NCBI GenBank assembly: GCA_910577515.1
Contig: CAJTLW010000009.1
Span: forward strand, 28,961 to 92,960
Direction of reading: 5' to 3'
DNA: 64,000 bases
Source of the DNA: an uncultured Vampirovibrio sp.
GTDB lineage: Bacteria; Cyanobacteriota; Vampirovibrionia; Gastranaerophilales; Gastranaerophilaceae
Below are positions 54,320-62,343 of the stretch, piece after piece (position 1 is the first letter of the stretch; the number at the start of each line of letters is the position of its first letter). The position numbers and the translations under genes are program-made. The notes under the pieces were generated by a model. That model searched no databases and was not told where the DNA came from. It worked only from the letters and a program-made list of their open reading frames with translations.

Positions 54320-55619
54320 TAAAATAAGACAGCATTTAAGAAAAATAAATGATTCTTACGAATTTAAACCACTACTCAGCGAAATTGAAGAATCTCCCGT
54401 AAGCCCATTAGGGCGTTTTACCTTTTGGACAGTCGTTTCTTTAATTATAATTACTATCCTCTGGCTTATTATTGGAAAAATTGATATCGTTATAACTGCA
54501 CGCGGTATAGCTATCCCGGATGGTGAAGCAAAAATTATCCAGCCACTTGAAACAGGTGTTATAAAAGAAATATTGGTTAAAGAAGGGGATTTTGTTAGAA
54601 AAGGCCAGCTTCTTGTTTTAATTGACACAATGACAACCGATGCACAATTAAAAACATTAAAAGAAAATCTTGAAACTGGCAAACAGGAAGCAAAGAGACT
54701 TGAAGCGCAAGGAACAGGACAAAGCTTTAGGACAGAAGATGAAATACAAAAGAAACTGTATAATGAAAGCTTAAAAGCTTTAAATAGCCTTATTGGGGCA
54801 AAGAATCAAGAAATCAAGCAAATCGAAAGACAAATTGATTCCAATATTGCACAGAAAAGAGACTATGAAAACCAGCTTCAAAGCTCTGTTGATAGAGAGA
54901 AAAGACTTGAAGGCGTCAAAGATATAGTTGCATATAATGATATAAAAGAAGCACAGGATAGAACAATCGCCTTAAGGGAATCTGTTAATAGGGCAGAAGC
55001 TGAAATTAAAAGACTTCAGGCACAGAAAAGGCAAATCCAAAACGAAATAGCACAGCTAAAAGCGGATTTTAAGGCTCAAAAACTTGAAAACTTAACCGAA
55101 ACAAATAAAAGAATAAAAGAACTTGAAGCAAGCAAAGAGCAGATTGAATTTAGCAATATTAATCAAAAAATTACAGCACCCGTGGATGGTTTTATTGACA
55201 AATTAATGATACATACAATCGGCGGTGTTGTAACACCAGCACAGGAGCTTATAGCTTTAACCCCGATTGATGCGCCCGTTTTAATTAAAGCTACGGTTTT
55301 AAATAAGGATATAGGGTTCATAAGGCCTGATATGCCGGTTTCAATCAAAATTGATACTTATGATTTTCAAAAATACGGGCTTTTGCACGGTAAAGTTAAA
55401 TCAATTTCTAAAAATAGTATAGAAAATGAAGAACTAGGTCCTGTTTATGAAATATACATTACGCTTGATAAAAATACACTGATTATTAATGGCAAAGAAC
55501 AAAAAATTTCAACAGGGATGACCCTGAATGCTGAAATTGAAATTGGCAAACGCCGTATCATAGAATTCTTTATCTATCCTTTGATTAAATATATGGATGA
55601 AGGAGTGAGTGTAAGGTAA
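54312..55619 (+). CDS. Type I secretion membrane-fusion protein (HlyD type)
   Basis: 435 residues from the ATG overlapping the HlyB stop by 8 bases, with a GGGGACGG site; a TTG at 54291 is less likely. Short cytoplasmic tail, one membrane helix (about 39-58), lipoyl half (PLETGVIKEILVKEGDFVRKG in part), a long coiled coil (about 125-275, many RLEA/KRLQAQK heptads) and a second lipoyl half with APVDGFIDKLM. It bridges the inner-membrane ABC exporter and TolC. Last gene of the locus. Confidence 0.93.
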   Translation: MLNKIRQHLRKINDSYEFKPLLSEIEESPVSPLGRFTFWTVVSLIIITILWLIIGKIDIVITARGIAIPDGEAKIIQPLETGVIKEILVKEGDFVRKGQLLVLIDTMTTDAQLKTLKENLETGKQEAKRLEAQGTGQSFRTEDEIQKKLYNESLKALNSLIGAKNQEIKQIERQIDSNIAQKRDYENQLQSSVDREKRLEGVKDIVAYNDIKEAQDRTIALRESVNRAEAEIKRLQAQKRQIQNEIAQLKADFKAQKLENLTETNKRIKELEASKEQIEFSNINQKITAPVDGFIDKLMIHTIGGVVTPAQELIALTPIDAPVLIKATVLNKDIGFIRPDMPVSIKIDTYDFQKYGLLHGKVKSISKNSIENEELGPVYEIYITLDKNTLIINGKEQKISTGMTLNAEIEIGKRRIIEFFIYPLIKYMDEGVSVR

Positions 55620-55774
55620 AAGCTTAAATAAAAATTTTATACAAGCAAGTTTATAGAAAAAAAATCAAACTATCCGTAAAAATCAAAATGGTCGTTAAAA
55701 TACACAAAAAAATCCACAAAATACAAAAATAATCCCATTCCCTCAAAAGCAATCGGGAAAAGGATATTAAAAAA

Positions 55775-55848
55775 TACCCTGGATGCGATTCGAACGCATG
55801 ACCTACTGCTTAGAAGGCAGTTGCTCTATCCAGCTGAGCTACCAGGGC
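55775..55848 (-). tRNA. tRNA-Arg (UCU)
   Basis: Complete cloverleaf on the minus strand: acceptor GCCCTGG/CCAGGGT (G1-U72 wobble), D-arm TAGCTCAGCTGGATAGAGC, anticodon arm ACTGC-CTTCTAA-GCAGT giving TCT, T-arm GCGTTCGAATCGC. CCA is not encoded. Confidence 0.96.
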
Positions 55849-56004
55849 AAGTTATATTTTGAACTTTGTTTTCAAAATCCAAGCCACAGGTATTAATTTA
55901 CCAAAAAAACATTTAATATGCAAGCAAAAATAACAGGATAAGTACCCTCATTTTAAAAAGCATTTTACAATAAATATCAGAACAAAAAGACAAGCTAAAA
56001 ATTT

Positions 56005-56268
56005 CTAAAGCCCGAAACTTGCCAAAGCTCTGCAAATTACATTTTGCAAAATACTTAAAACCAAAAATGCTGCAATAGGTGAGAAATCAATCATCCCAAC
56101 AGGAGGAATAATTTTTCTGAAAGGGAAAAAGAAAATATCTGTAAATTTTTTCAAAGAATTAAAAGGCTCTTTATACCAGTCAATATTTGGAAACCAGCTT
56201 AATAAAACCTTAATAAGCATAAAAAACATTATTAAATTAAAAAGCTGATAAACTCCGTAAGATATCAT
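56005..56268 (-). CDS. YggT-family membrane protein
   Basis: 87 residues, two hydrophobic helices (about 7-25 and 62-82) around the conserved LLSWFPNIDWYKEPFN and FFFPFRKIIPPVGMIDFSP segment of YggT/CcmB-associated (CCB3-like) proteins. Integral inner-membrane protein linked in other bacteria to cell-envelope or division functions; exact role unknown. It follows the MTA phosphorylase gene with 36 bases between. Confidence 0.88.
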   Translation of the reverse strand: MISYGVYQLFNLIMFFMLIKVLLSWFPNIDWYKEPFNSLKKFTDIFFFPFRKIIPPVGMIDFSPIAAFLVLSILQNVICRALASFGL

Positions 56269-56304
56269 TATTTAGCTCCAAAACATCTGCAGCCCATCTA
56301 AAGG

Positions 56305-57099
56305 TTATACTCTTGAATTTTCTAAAACACTGTGGCAGGCACATTCTTCTTCTTTTACATTTACAATTATTTCATAAAGAAGTTCTTTTAAATGTTCAAT
56401 ATTATTTTTAAATACCTCCATAACGGCTGCATGGGATACAGGTTCAGAATCTGAAACCAATCCTGCATCATAGTCTGTTATTAAAGAAATATTTAATGGA
56501 CACATATCCATCTCTTTTACAAGATAGCTTTCAGGATACTGTGTCATATTTATTACTTCAAAGCCTTGAGATGTAAAAAATTTGCTCTCAGCTTTTGTTG
56601 CAAACCTAGGCCCGTTTATTACAACAACTGTGCCTGTTTTATGAAAATTAAACCCTAATTTTTCACAAGATTCAATCGCCACTTGTCTAAGCTTAGGGCA
56701 ATAAGGATCTGCAGCGCTAATATGTGTTACCAAAGGTCCTTCTAAAAAAGTATCTTTCCTTTTACCAAAAGTCCAGTCTACAAATTGGTCACAAAAAACA
56801 ATATCGCCTGGTTTTATATGCTTTTGCAAAGAGCCTGCTGCACAAGGGCTTATCACTCTTTTACAGCCGATTTGCTTCATAGTCCAAACATTAGCTCTAT
56901 AATTAACGTTTTCAGGTGTAATGGAATGATTTCTGCCATGCCTTGGCATAAAAGCAACTTTTTTGCCGCCAACATCACCAATTGTAATCTTATCGCTAGT
57001 ATGTCCGTATGGTGTCTCGATAGTGATTTCTTTTGCATTTTCAAGAAACGAATAAAATCCTGAACCGCCAAAAACACCTATTGTTGCTAAATTTTCCAT
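56305..57099 (-). CDS. mtnP: 5'-methylthioadenosine phosphorylase (MTAP/PNP family)
   Basis: 264 residues from MENLATIG; an ATG three codons earlier (57108) is an alternative. Family segments: GVFGGSGFY, FMPRHGRNHSITPENVNYRAN, DQFVDWT, GPRFATKAESKFF and MTQYPESYLVKEM, with MTAP-type DYDAGL near the purine site. It cleaves 5'-methylthioadenosine with phosphate to adenine and methylthioribose-1-phosphate, in salvage after polyamine synthesis. The C-terminal Cys pair (EECACHS) resembles a CxC tail seen in stable MTAPs. Inosine or guanosine substrates cannot be excluded. Confidence 0.87.
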   Translation of the reverse strand: MENLATIGVFGGSGFYSFLENAKEITIETPYGHTSDKITIGDVGGKKVAFMPRHGRNHSITPENVNYRANVWTMKQIGCKRVISPCAAGSLQKHIKPGDIVFCDQFVDWTFGKRKDTFLEGPLVTHISAADPYCPKLRQVAIESCEKLGFNFHKTGTVVVINGPRFATKAESKFFTSQGFEVINMTQYPESYLVKEMDMCPLNISLITDYDAGLVSDSEPVSHAAVMEVFKNNIEHLKELLYEIIVNVKEEECACHSVLENSRV

Positions 57100-57128
57100 T
57101 TTTATCATTCTCTTTTTAAAACTATTTA

Positions 57129-57890
57129 CTATTCGACATCCGGAAGAGTGTTTGTAGTGCCTTCTTTAAGCCATTCTTTAGCACGTTGACCCGCAATCAC
57201 TTTGCCATCTCGTCTGATACCGAAACCAAAAGCCTTTTCTCCGCCTTGGCCATCTACATCCATACACATAACCGCATAATAAGCAGGAATTGTATTATAG
57301 TTTGTTACGTTTTTACGCTGTGGGTCGGTGCTTTTACCCGAAAAAGTATCCTTTGGCAGCGCCCAATAAATACCATCTTGAGTTTTGATATTTACGGTTT
57401 CATCCCCGTTCCACAAAAACACTTCTGCGCATTTGGTATCTATATCACCATTTTCAAAAGTTGTAGCTTCAAAGTTCGTTGCAACAACTCCTGAAGTTAA
57501 CGTACTCAGGAAGTTTTCACATTGCGCCTCTGTGCTGTTTAACATCTCTGAAAACTGAACACAAAAATATTTATCACCATCAGGATCAGAACCGCCAAGA
57601 CCTGCATCACCGGCGTAAGGTGCTTTTTCATCATTCTCAAGTGCTTCTTTTTTACCGAATGAGCCTGCTGTATCCATATAAGCTTCAGAGTTTACCAGCG
57701 CATCAATTGTTCTTTTTAAAGTATAGTAGCCTTTTTTAAATTTCAATCTGTTTTCATCAGGCATTGAATTAAACACTGTAGGCATCAAAACTGCAGCAAT
57801 GACAGCCAAAACTGCAAGTACAATCATTAATTCAGCAAGTGTAAAACCTTTTTTGCCCATAATATTTTTATTTAAAAAATCTAATCTCAT
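57129..57890 (-). CDS. Type IV prepilin-like (type II pseudopilin) protein
   Basis: 253 residues. A 15-residue leader ending MGKKG is followed by FTLAELMIVLAVLAVIAA, the class IVa prepilin motif (Phe+1, Glu+5), so prepilin peptidase should cut after Gly15. The GGAGA site fits the upstream ATG at 57890. The C-terminal globular part has four Cys and no recognisable fold, and aromatic/Gly patches (YYAVMCMDVDGQGGEK). Its start lies 124 bases from the Spy-like gene terminus. Probably a minor pilin or surface-exposed pseudopilin. Confidence 0.87.
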   Translation of the reverse strand: MRLDFLNKNIMGKKGFTLAELMIVLAVLAVIAAVLMPTVFNSMPDENRLKFKKGYYTLKRTIDALVNSEAYMDTAGSFGKKEALENDEKAPYAGDAGLGGSDPDGDKYFCVQFSEMLNSTEAQCENFLSTLTSGVVATNFEATTFENGDIDTKCAEVFLWNGDETVNIKTQDGIYWALPKDTFSGKSTDPQRKNVTNYNTIPAYYAVMCMDVDGQGGEKAFGFGIRRDGKVIAGQRAKEWLKEGTTNTLPDVE

Positions 57891-57961
57891 TGAATTTCTC
57901 CGTTTATAAAATCCAAGTAGATTATATTATATTTTTAAAATGTTTGCAATTTAATTAACAA

Positions 57962-57996
57962 AATAAAAAAATGCTCCAAAATATTTTGGAGCATTT
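57962..57996 (-). terminator. Terminator of the anti-sigma/sigma/Spy operon
   Basis: 28-base perfect palindrome (57969-57996, arm aaatgctccaaaat) followed on the minus strand by seven Ts. Confidence 0.85.
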
Positions 57997-58014
57997 AGGT
58001 CAAAAACGTTTATT

Positions 58015-58641
58015 TTATGATTTTTTAGGTGTCGGTTTAAATCTATGGTCATTTACAGGTGGTCTGTGTCTGAAATTTTCAGGGCCTTGCGGCATTCTGT
58101 GTTTTCTAAAATGCTTTTTACCCTCTTCTTTAATTTGAGCATATTTCACTTTTTGCTCTGGTGTTAAAATTGAAACAAATTCTTTCTCATTATCTCTTCT
58201 TAATTGGCGAATATCTTGATCAATAGGCTTAAGTTCGCTTCTTAATTTTTCAATTTTAGCATCCTGAGCTTTCACTGTCATATTGTCATCATCCATCACA
58301 GCACGAATTTCAGCAATTTTAGCCTTCTTCTTTTCAATCAAAGGTTTCATCTTCTCATGCCCTTTTGTCCTGATTTCTTTAGCTTTTACAATTTGTTCAT
58401 CAGATAAACCAAGCGCTTTGTTGAATTCTTCCACTCTTTTTTCCATCATAGCCTTCATTTGCTCCGGCGTAGGCTTTTGCCTTACTTCATTTTTTGGCAA
58501 ATTGCAGGTTTCAGACCTTTTTTGTTCATAAGCGGGCATTTTTTGTTGTTCGCCTACCTTACATGGAACAGCCTCAGCCATTGAAAAACCGCCAAATATA
58601 ACCGTTGCAGCAAGCGTTATTGTTAAAATTTGTTTTTTCAT
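58015..58641 (-). CDS. Spy/CpxP-like periplasmic LTxxQ protein
   Basis: 208 residues. Sec signal (about 1-24, ending SMAEA), then mainly helical and charged, with LGLSDEQ (about 76) and LTPEQKVKYAQI (about 157) as the paired LTxxQ motifs of Spy/CpxP and zinc-resistance proteins. The C-terminus is His/Pro/Arg-rich and may bind metal. Acts as a periplasmic chaperone or stress sensor. It is the last gene of an operon with an ECF sigma factor and its anti-sigma, 17 bases after the sigma stop, so it is probably their target or modulator. Confidence 0.82.
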   Translation of the reverse strand: MKKQILTITLAATVIFGGFSMAEAVPCKVGEQQKMPAYEQKRSETCNLPKNEVRQKPTPEQMKAMMEKRVEEFNKALGLSDEQIVKAKEIRTKGHEKMKPLIEKKKAKIAEIRAVMDDDNMTVKAQDAKIEKLRSELKPIDQDIRQLRRDNEKEFVSILTPEQKVKYAQIKEEGKKHFRKHRMPQGPENFRHRPPVNDHRFKPTPKKS

Positions 58642-58658
58642 AAAATTTATCCTTTCAT

Positions 58659-59165
58659 TTAATTTTCAATCAAATCTTTCAATATATTGTAAAGTTCTTT
58701 TTTTGCATTATAAATTCTTGATTTCACAGTCCCAACAGGACATTTCAACCTTCGGGCAATTTCTTCATAAGATACATTTTCAATTTCAGATAAAATAATT
58801 ACCTCCCTGTGTTTTTTGTTTAATGAATTTATTGCCCCTGTTATTCTTATTTGGCGCTCTTTTTGAAGAAATCTCTCTTCGGGATTCATTTTCTTGTCTT
58901 TAATATTTATAACCTTGGTTTCATCTTCAAAACACTCTACATTCCTGTTATAAGCGCTTTTTAGATAATCTCTTGAAACATTATAAGCAATTGTTCCTAT
59001 CCAATTTGAAAATTTGCCTTTTTCGTTATATTTATCTTTATTTTTAAAGGCCTTTATATATACTTCCTGTTCCAAATCCTCGCAAATCTCTGTGTTCTCT
59101 TTGGTTACAAGACGTATAATATTTTTAACCTTCTGCTTATTTTGAAATATATCCCTAAAATTCAT
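58659..59165 (-). CDS. ECF-family RNA polymerase sigma factor
   Basis: 168 residues. Region 2 (about 15-85: EDLEQEVYIKAFKNKDKY, NWIGTIAYNVSRDYLK) and region 4 (about 108-162: LNKKHREVIILSEIENVSYEEIA, CPVGTVKSRIYNAKK) are joined by a short linker, with no sigma-1.1 or 3, the RpoE layout. It directs RNA polymerase to envelope-stress genes. The anti-sigma gene is upstream in the same operon, reversing the usual sigma-first order. Confidence 0.92.
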   Translation of the reverse strand: MNFRDIFQNKQKVKNIIRLVTKENTEICEDLEQEVYIKAFKNKDKYNEKGKFSNWIGTIAYNVSRDYLKSAYNRNVECFEDETKVINIKDKKMNPEERFLQKERQIRITGAINSLNKKHREVIILSEIENVSYEEIARRLKCPVGTVKSRIYNAKKELYNILKDLIEN

Positions 59166-59211
59166 TATTTTATCCTAAAAAATCTTGTGCGCAAAGGGGT
59201 TTTACCCTGTG

Positions 59212-59574
59212 TTAATCACTATAATCAACCATAATAAGTCCGTATTCATCCACAGGAAGCCCCATTTGTTCATAAGTATAATCAGACCCCGAAATACTTG
59301 CTATAGTTTCATTTACAATAGAATTTGGTGTATAAATCTGAATTGCAAAAAATGCCAAAAAAATCATCAAAAATGAAGCTACCATTGCAAAAACATTTTT
59401 CTGCACCCGTCTTTTCCTTCTATACAGAGGCTTTACCTCACTTATAAGATTTGACACTTTCTGCATTTTTTCATATTCACTTCTACATTCGCTACAATCC
59501 TCAATATGAGCCAAAAGCACACTCTTATCTGCTTTTATAAACAATTCTTCAAATTTATTGCATTTATTTTCCAT
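59212..59574 (-). CDS. Zinc-finger anti-sigma factor
   Basis: 120 residues. Cytoplasmic ZAS motif LLAHIEDCSECRSEYEKM (HxxxCxxC), one membrane helix (about 61-80) and a short periplasmic tail ending DEYGLIMVDYSD. It should hold the neighbouring ECF sigma at the membrane until an envelope signal releases it. It is the first gene of the operon; ATG with aggaaa, and a TATAAT on the minus strand at 59604-59609. Confidence 0.82.
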   Translation of the reverse strand: MENKCNKFEELFIKADKSVLLAHIEDCSECRSEYEKMQKVSNLISEVKPLYRRKRRVQKNVFAMVASFLMIFLAFFAIQIYTPNSIVNETIASISGSDYTYEQMGLPVDEYGLIMVDYSD

Positions 59575-59712
59575 CTGTTTTTCCTGTTTTCGCCTTTACA
59601 ACTATTATAGGCTTTGCCAATTCATTTCGCTCAAAAATATTTAAGCAAGCTTAATATTTTCTCACTTACATTCATTATAACGATTTAAAAATTAAATTGT
59701 TCATTTTCTTTA

Positions 59713-59721
59713 TGGTATACT
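59713..59721 (+). promoter_or_regulatory. Extended -10 for NAD+ synthetase
   Basis: TGGTATACT with a weak -35. Start predicted near 59728, giving a leader of about 130 bases that contains the duplicated 27-base block and the palindromic repeat. Confidence 0.45.
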
Positions 59722-59737
59722 TATCTTGAAATCACTC

Positions 59738-59764
59738 AAACCCAATAACTGTAAGGATTTTAAA
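59738..59764 (+). repeat. 27-bp direct repeat, nadE leader copy 1
   Basis: Carries a taagga ribosome-site sequence and differs from 59832-59858 at one base. Confidence 0.85.
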
Positions 59765-59795
59765 TACAAAGTCTTGTATATGTTTCTTATACTTT

Positions 59796-59831
59796 GTCAT
59801 TGCGAGCGACCAACGGGAGCGCGGCAATCCA
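59796..59831 (+). repeat. Palindromic genomic repeat, copy 3 (nadE leader)
   Basis: 36-base long form, two differences from 42227-42262. Here it lies between the two copies of a 27-base leader block. Confidence 0.85.
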
Positions 59832-59858
59832 AAACCCAATAACCGTAAGGATTTTAAA
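59832..59858 (+). repeat. 27-bp direct repeat, nadE leader copy 2
   Basis: Partner of 59738-59764. This copy supplies the working taagga site 10 bases before the nadE ATG. Confidence 0.85.
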
Positions 59859-59860
59859 CA

Positions 59861-61825
59861 ATGATTGATATCACAAAATATATAAAACAAGAAATTTCAG
59901 GTCAGGAATTTTGCGGGGCAAATTTTCACCAAAATCCTGATGCAGAAGAGCTTTCAGCTGAAGAAAAAAAAGAAATAATATCAAAATTAAAACCAAAATT
60001 AACTCCCGAAACCATTGTCCTTGCACAGGTTGACCCGATTGTCGGCGATATAGAATATAATTTTAATAAAGCAAAAAAATATATTGAATGGGCAAATGAG
60101 CTAAAAGTAGGCGCCATTGCCTTTCCTGAGCTTTTTTTATTCGGATATCCCGTTTTTGACATAATCGACCGCTACCCGAAATTAGTTGAAAAAAACATTG
60201 AATACCTTGAAAAATTAGCAAAATGCACAGGTAAAACCAAGGTACTGATTGGCTTTTGCGAATTTAACCGTTTTTATATGGGAAAAAGATATTTTAATTC
60301 AGTTGCGGTTTTATCAAATAAAAAAATCGAAACCATAATCAGAAAGACGCTTTTGCCTGTCTATAGCGAATTTACCGATGCCAGATATTTTCAATCAGCC
60401 GAATTTGATTCAAAAGAAAGAATTATAGAAATCGGCAAAAACCGCGTAGGCGTTATCATTTGCGAAGAAAATTGGGCTGATAAAGACTTCTTTGACCATC
60501 CTGTCTATAGTTTTGACCCTGTCGATAAAATTATAGAAGAGCAAAAGCCTGATATAATCATCAATTGCAGCTCTTCGCCAACCCGTGCAAAAAAAGAGCA
60601 GCTTCTTCATAACATGCTCTCTTTTGTAAGCAAAAAACATCAAACCCCGATTTGCTATGTAAATCAGGTAGGTGCAGTGGATAACATAACCTTCCAAGGC
60701 GCAAGCAGGCTCTATGGTGCTGATGGGGAGATTTTAGCACGTGCAAAATCTTTCACAGAGCAGTTTTTCATAATACAACCTCCCTCAAAAACCGCTAAAC
60801 AAGAGGATATTAATCAAATTTACCCCCTTCCTTGCGGTTTAGAACAGACATTAAACTCTCAAAAGGCCTTCAGCCTTGATTATGAGCCTGATTTAGAACG
60901 TACATACCTCACTGTCACAAGCTCTATCAGAGATTACTTTCATAAAAACGGCTTTAAAAGAGCGGTTTTAGGCGTTTCAGGAGGCTTAGATTCTTCTGTA
61001 AGTTGCGTTCTGCTTTCCGATGCTCTTGGATGTGAGAACGTTTTTGCAGTTTCCATGCCATCTAAAATCACAAGCGAGCAGAGCAAATCTGACGCAAAAG
61101 AATTATGTGACAATTTAGGCGTCAACTACACGGAAATCCCGATTTCTAATATGTTTAAAGCCGCATCTGATACGTTTAATCAGGTATTTGATGTAGTTCA
61201 AACCAAATGGCAGGATAGGTTTAAAGCCCCTTTAACCAATGACAATATTCAGGCAAGAAGCCGTGCTATGATACTTTGGGGCATATCAAATGAATTTCCA
61301 AACACAATGCCCGTTGCAACATCAGATAAATCAGAGCTTTATATGGGTTATGCCACAATAAACGGCGATATGTCTGGCGGTTTTGCCCCAATTGCAGATA
61401 TCACAAAAACTAAGCTTTTTGCGCTTGCCCGTTGGTTAAACAAAAACAGACTTAAGCGAAATGCAATCCCTACAGCAGTTTTAACCAAACCACCCGGTGC
61501 AGAGCTTGCTATAGACCCAAAAACAGGTAAGCCCTTGCTTGCAGAAGATGCCCTTATGCCTTATGAATTTTTGGATGAAGTTATCTGGCGCCTTGAAAAC
61601 CTGCACCAGAGTAAGGATGATATGCTTTGTGAAACCTTCCTTTACGAGCAGAAACACAAAATTGATAAAACTACCAAAGAAGCCTGGCTTGACAAATTCT
61701 TCCGCCGTATGCAGACAGCACTTTTCAAATGGTCTATAATGCCGCCTGCGCCTATTATTGACGCCCGTTCAATCAATAAAACTGAATATAATCAGCCAAT
61801 AACCTCAAAATTAAAATTATACTAA
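59861..61825 (+). CDS. nadE: Glutamine-dependent NAD+ synthetase
   Basis: 654 residues, the long two-domain form. N-terminal glutaminase/nitrilase domain (about 50-320): Glu in IAFPELFLFGYP, Lys in RKTLLPVYSEF, nucleophile Cys in VGVIICEENWAD. C-terminal ATP-pyrophosphatase domain with GVSGGLDSS (about 370) and ATSDKSELYMGYAT. It makes NAD+ from deamido-NAD+ using glutamine nitrogen. The leader carries a palindromic genomic repeat and a duplicated ribosome-site block. Monocistronic, convergent with the XRE gene. Confidence 0.95.
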   Translation: MIDITKYIKQEISGQEFCGANFHQNPDAEELSAEEKKEIISKLKPKLTPETIVLAQVDPIVGDIEYNFNKAKKYIEWANELKVGAIAFPELFLFGYPVFDIIDRYPKLVEKNIEYLEKLAKCTGKTKVLIGFCEFNRFYMGKRYFNSVAVLSNKKIETIIRKTLLPVYSEFTDARYFQSAEFDSKERIIEIGKNRVGVIICEENWADKDFFDHPVYSFDPVDKIIEEQKPDIIINCSSSPTRAKKEQLLHNMLSFVSKKHQTPICYVNQVGAVDNITFQGASRLYGADGEILARAKSFTEQFFIIQPPSKTAKQEDINQIYPLPCGLEQTLNSQKAFSLDYEPDLERTYLTVTSSIRDYFHKNGFKRAVLGVSGGLDSSVSCVLLSDALGCENVFAVSMPSKITSEQSKSDAKELCDNLGVNYTEIPISNMFKAASDTFNQVFDVVQTKWQDRFKAPLTNDNIQARSRAMILWGISNEFPNTMPVATSDKSELYMGYATINGDMSGGFAPIADITKTKLFALARWLNKNRLKRNAIPTAVLTKPPGAELAIDPKTGKPLLAEDALMPYEFLDEVIWRLENLHQSKDDMLCETFLYEQKHKIDKTTKEAWLDKFFRRMQTALFKWSIMPPAPIIDARSINKTEYNQPITSKLKLY

Positions 61826-61833
61826 AATCCCTT

Positions 61834-62163
61834 CTAAGATTGGCTTATAGCTTTGCAAAAATTAAAAACAAGCTTAACTGTTTTATTGCTGCGGTTTAAT
61901 TCTGAAATCACAAATTTTTTCATAGCAGGCACCGATTTTTCTTCGCCAAATACAAAAAGTTCATACACCTCAACCCCGAGAGCAGCAGCAATTTTAGTCA
62001 AATTATCAGGCGCAGGGTAGTTTTTACCTATTTCAATTCGCGAAACATTTTGCGGCTCAATCCCAATCCGCTCTGCAAGCTGCTCCTGAGTCATTTTTAA
62101 AGATTTTCTTATATACTGTATTCTTGCACCCAATATTTTTTTAATGTCAACAGTGTCTGCCAT
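61834..62163 (-). CDS. XRE-family transcriptional regulator
   Basis: 109 residues from MADTVDIKK; the frame opens 40 codons earlier but that part is basic, aromatic-rich and not family-like. Helix-turn-helix about 10-65: IRKSLKMTQEQLAERIGIEPQNVSRIEIG, then ALGVEVYELF. The C-terminal 40 residues are helical and may dimerise. No clear target; the closest divergent gene is the glycine-rich pilin-like protein. Confidence 0.85.
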   Translation of the reverse strand: MADTVDIKKILGARIQYIRKSLKMTQEQLAERIGIEPQNVSRIEIGKNYPAPDNLTKIAAALGVEVYELFVFGEEKSVPAMKKFVISELNRSNKTVKLVFNFCKAISQS

Positions 62164-62343
62164 GCAAATTATCCATTTTTTATTGATATACTTGTATTTT
62201 AGCCTGAAGATATATTTTGCATATAACCTAATACGACAATTTTTATTGACAATTATACTCAATGAATATAAAATATAATCCATTGAATATATTTTAAAAG
62301 AAAAGTTGTTGTATTAAATAGAAATTTAGGGAAATTGTTTATT

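Noticed and set aside
62164..62283. N-terminal 40-codon extension of the XRE regulator
   Set aside because: The basic, Tyr/Ile-rich sequence does not fit; the domain begins right after MADTV.
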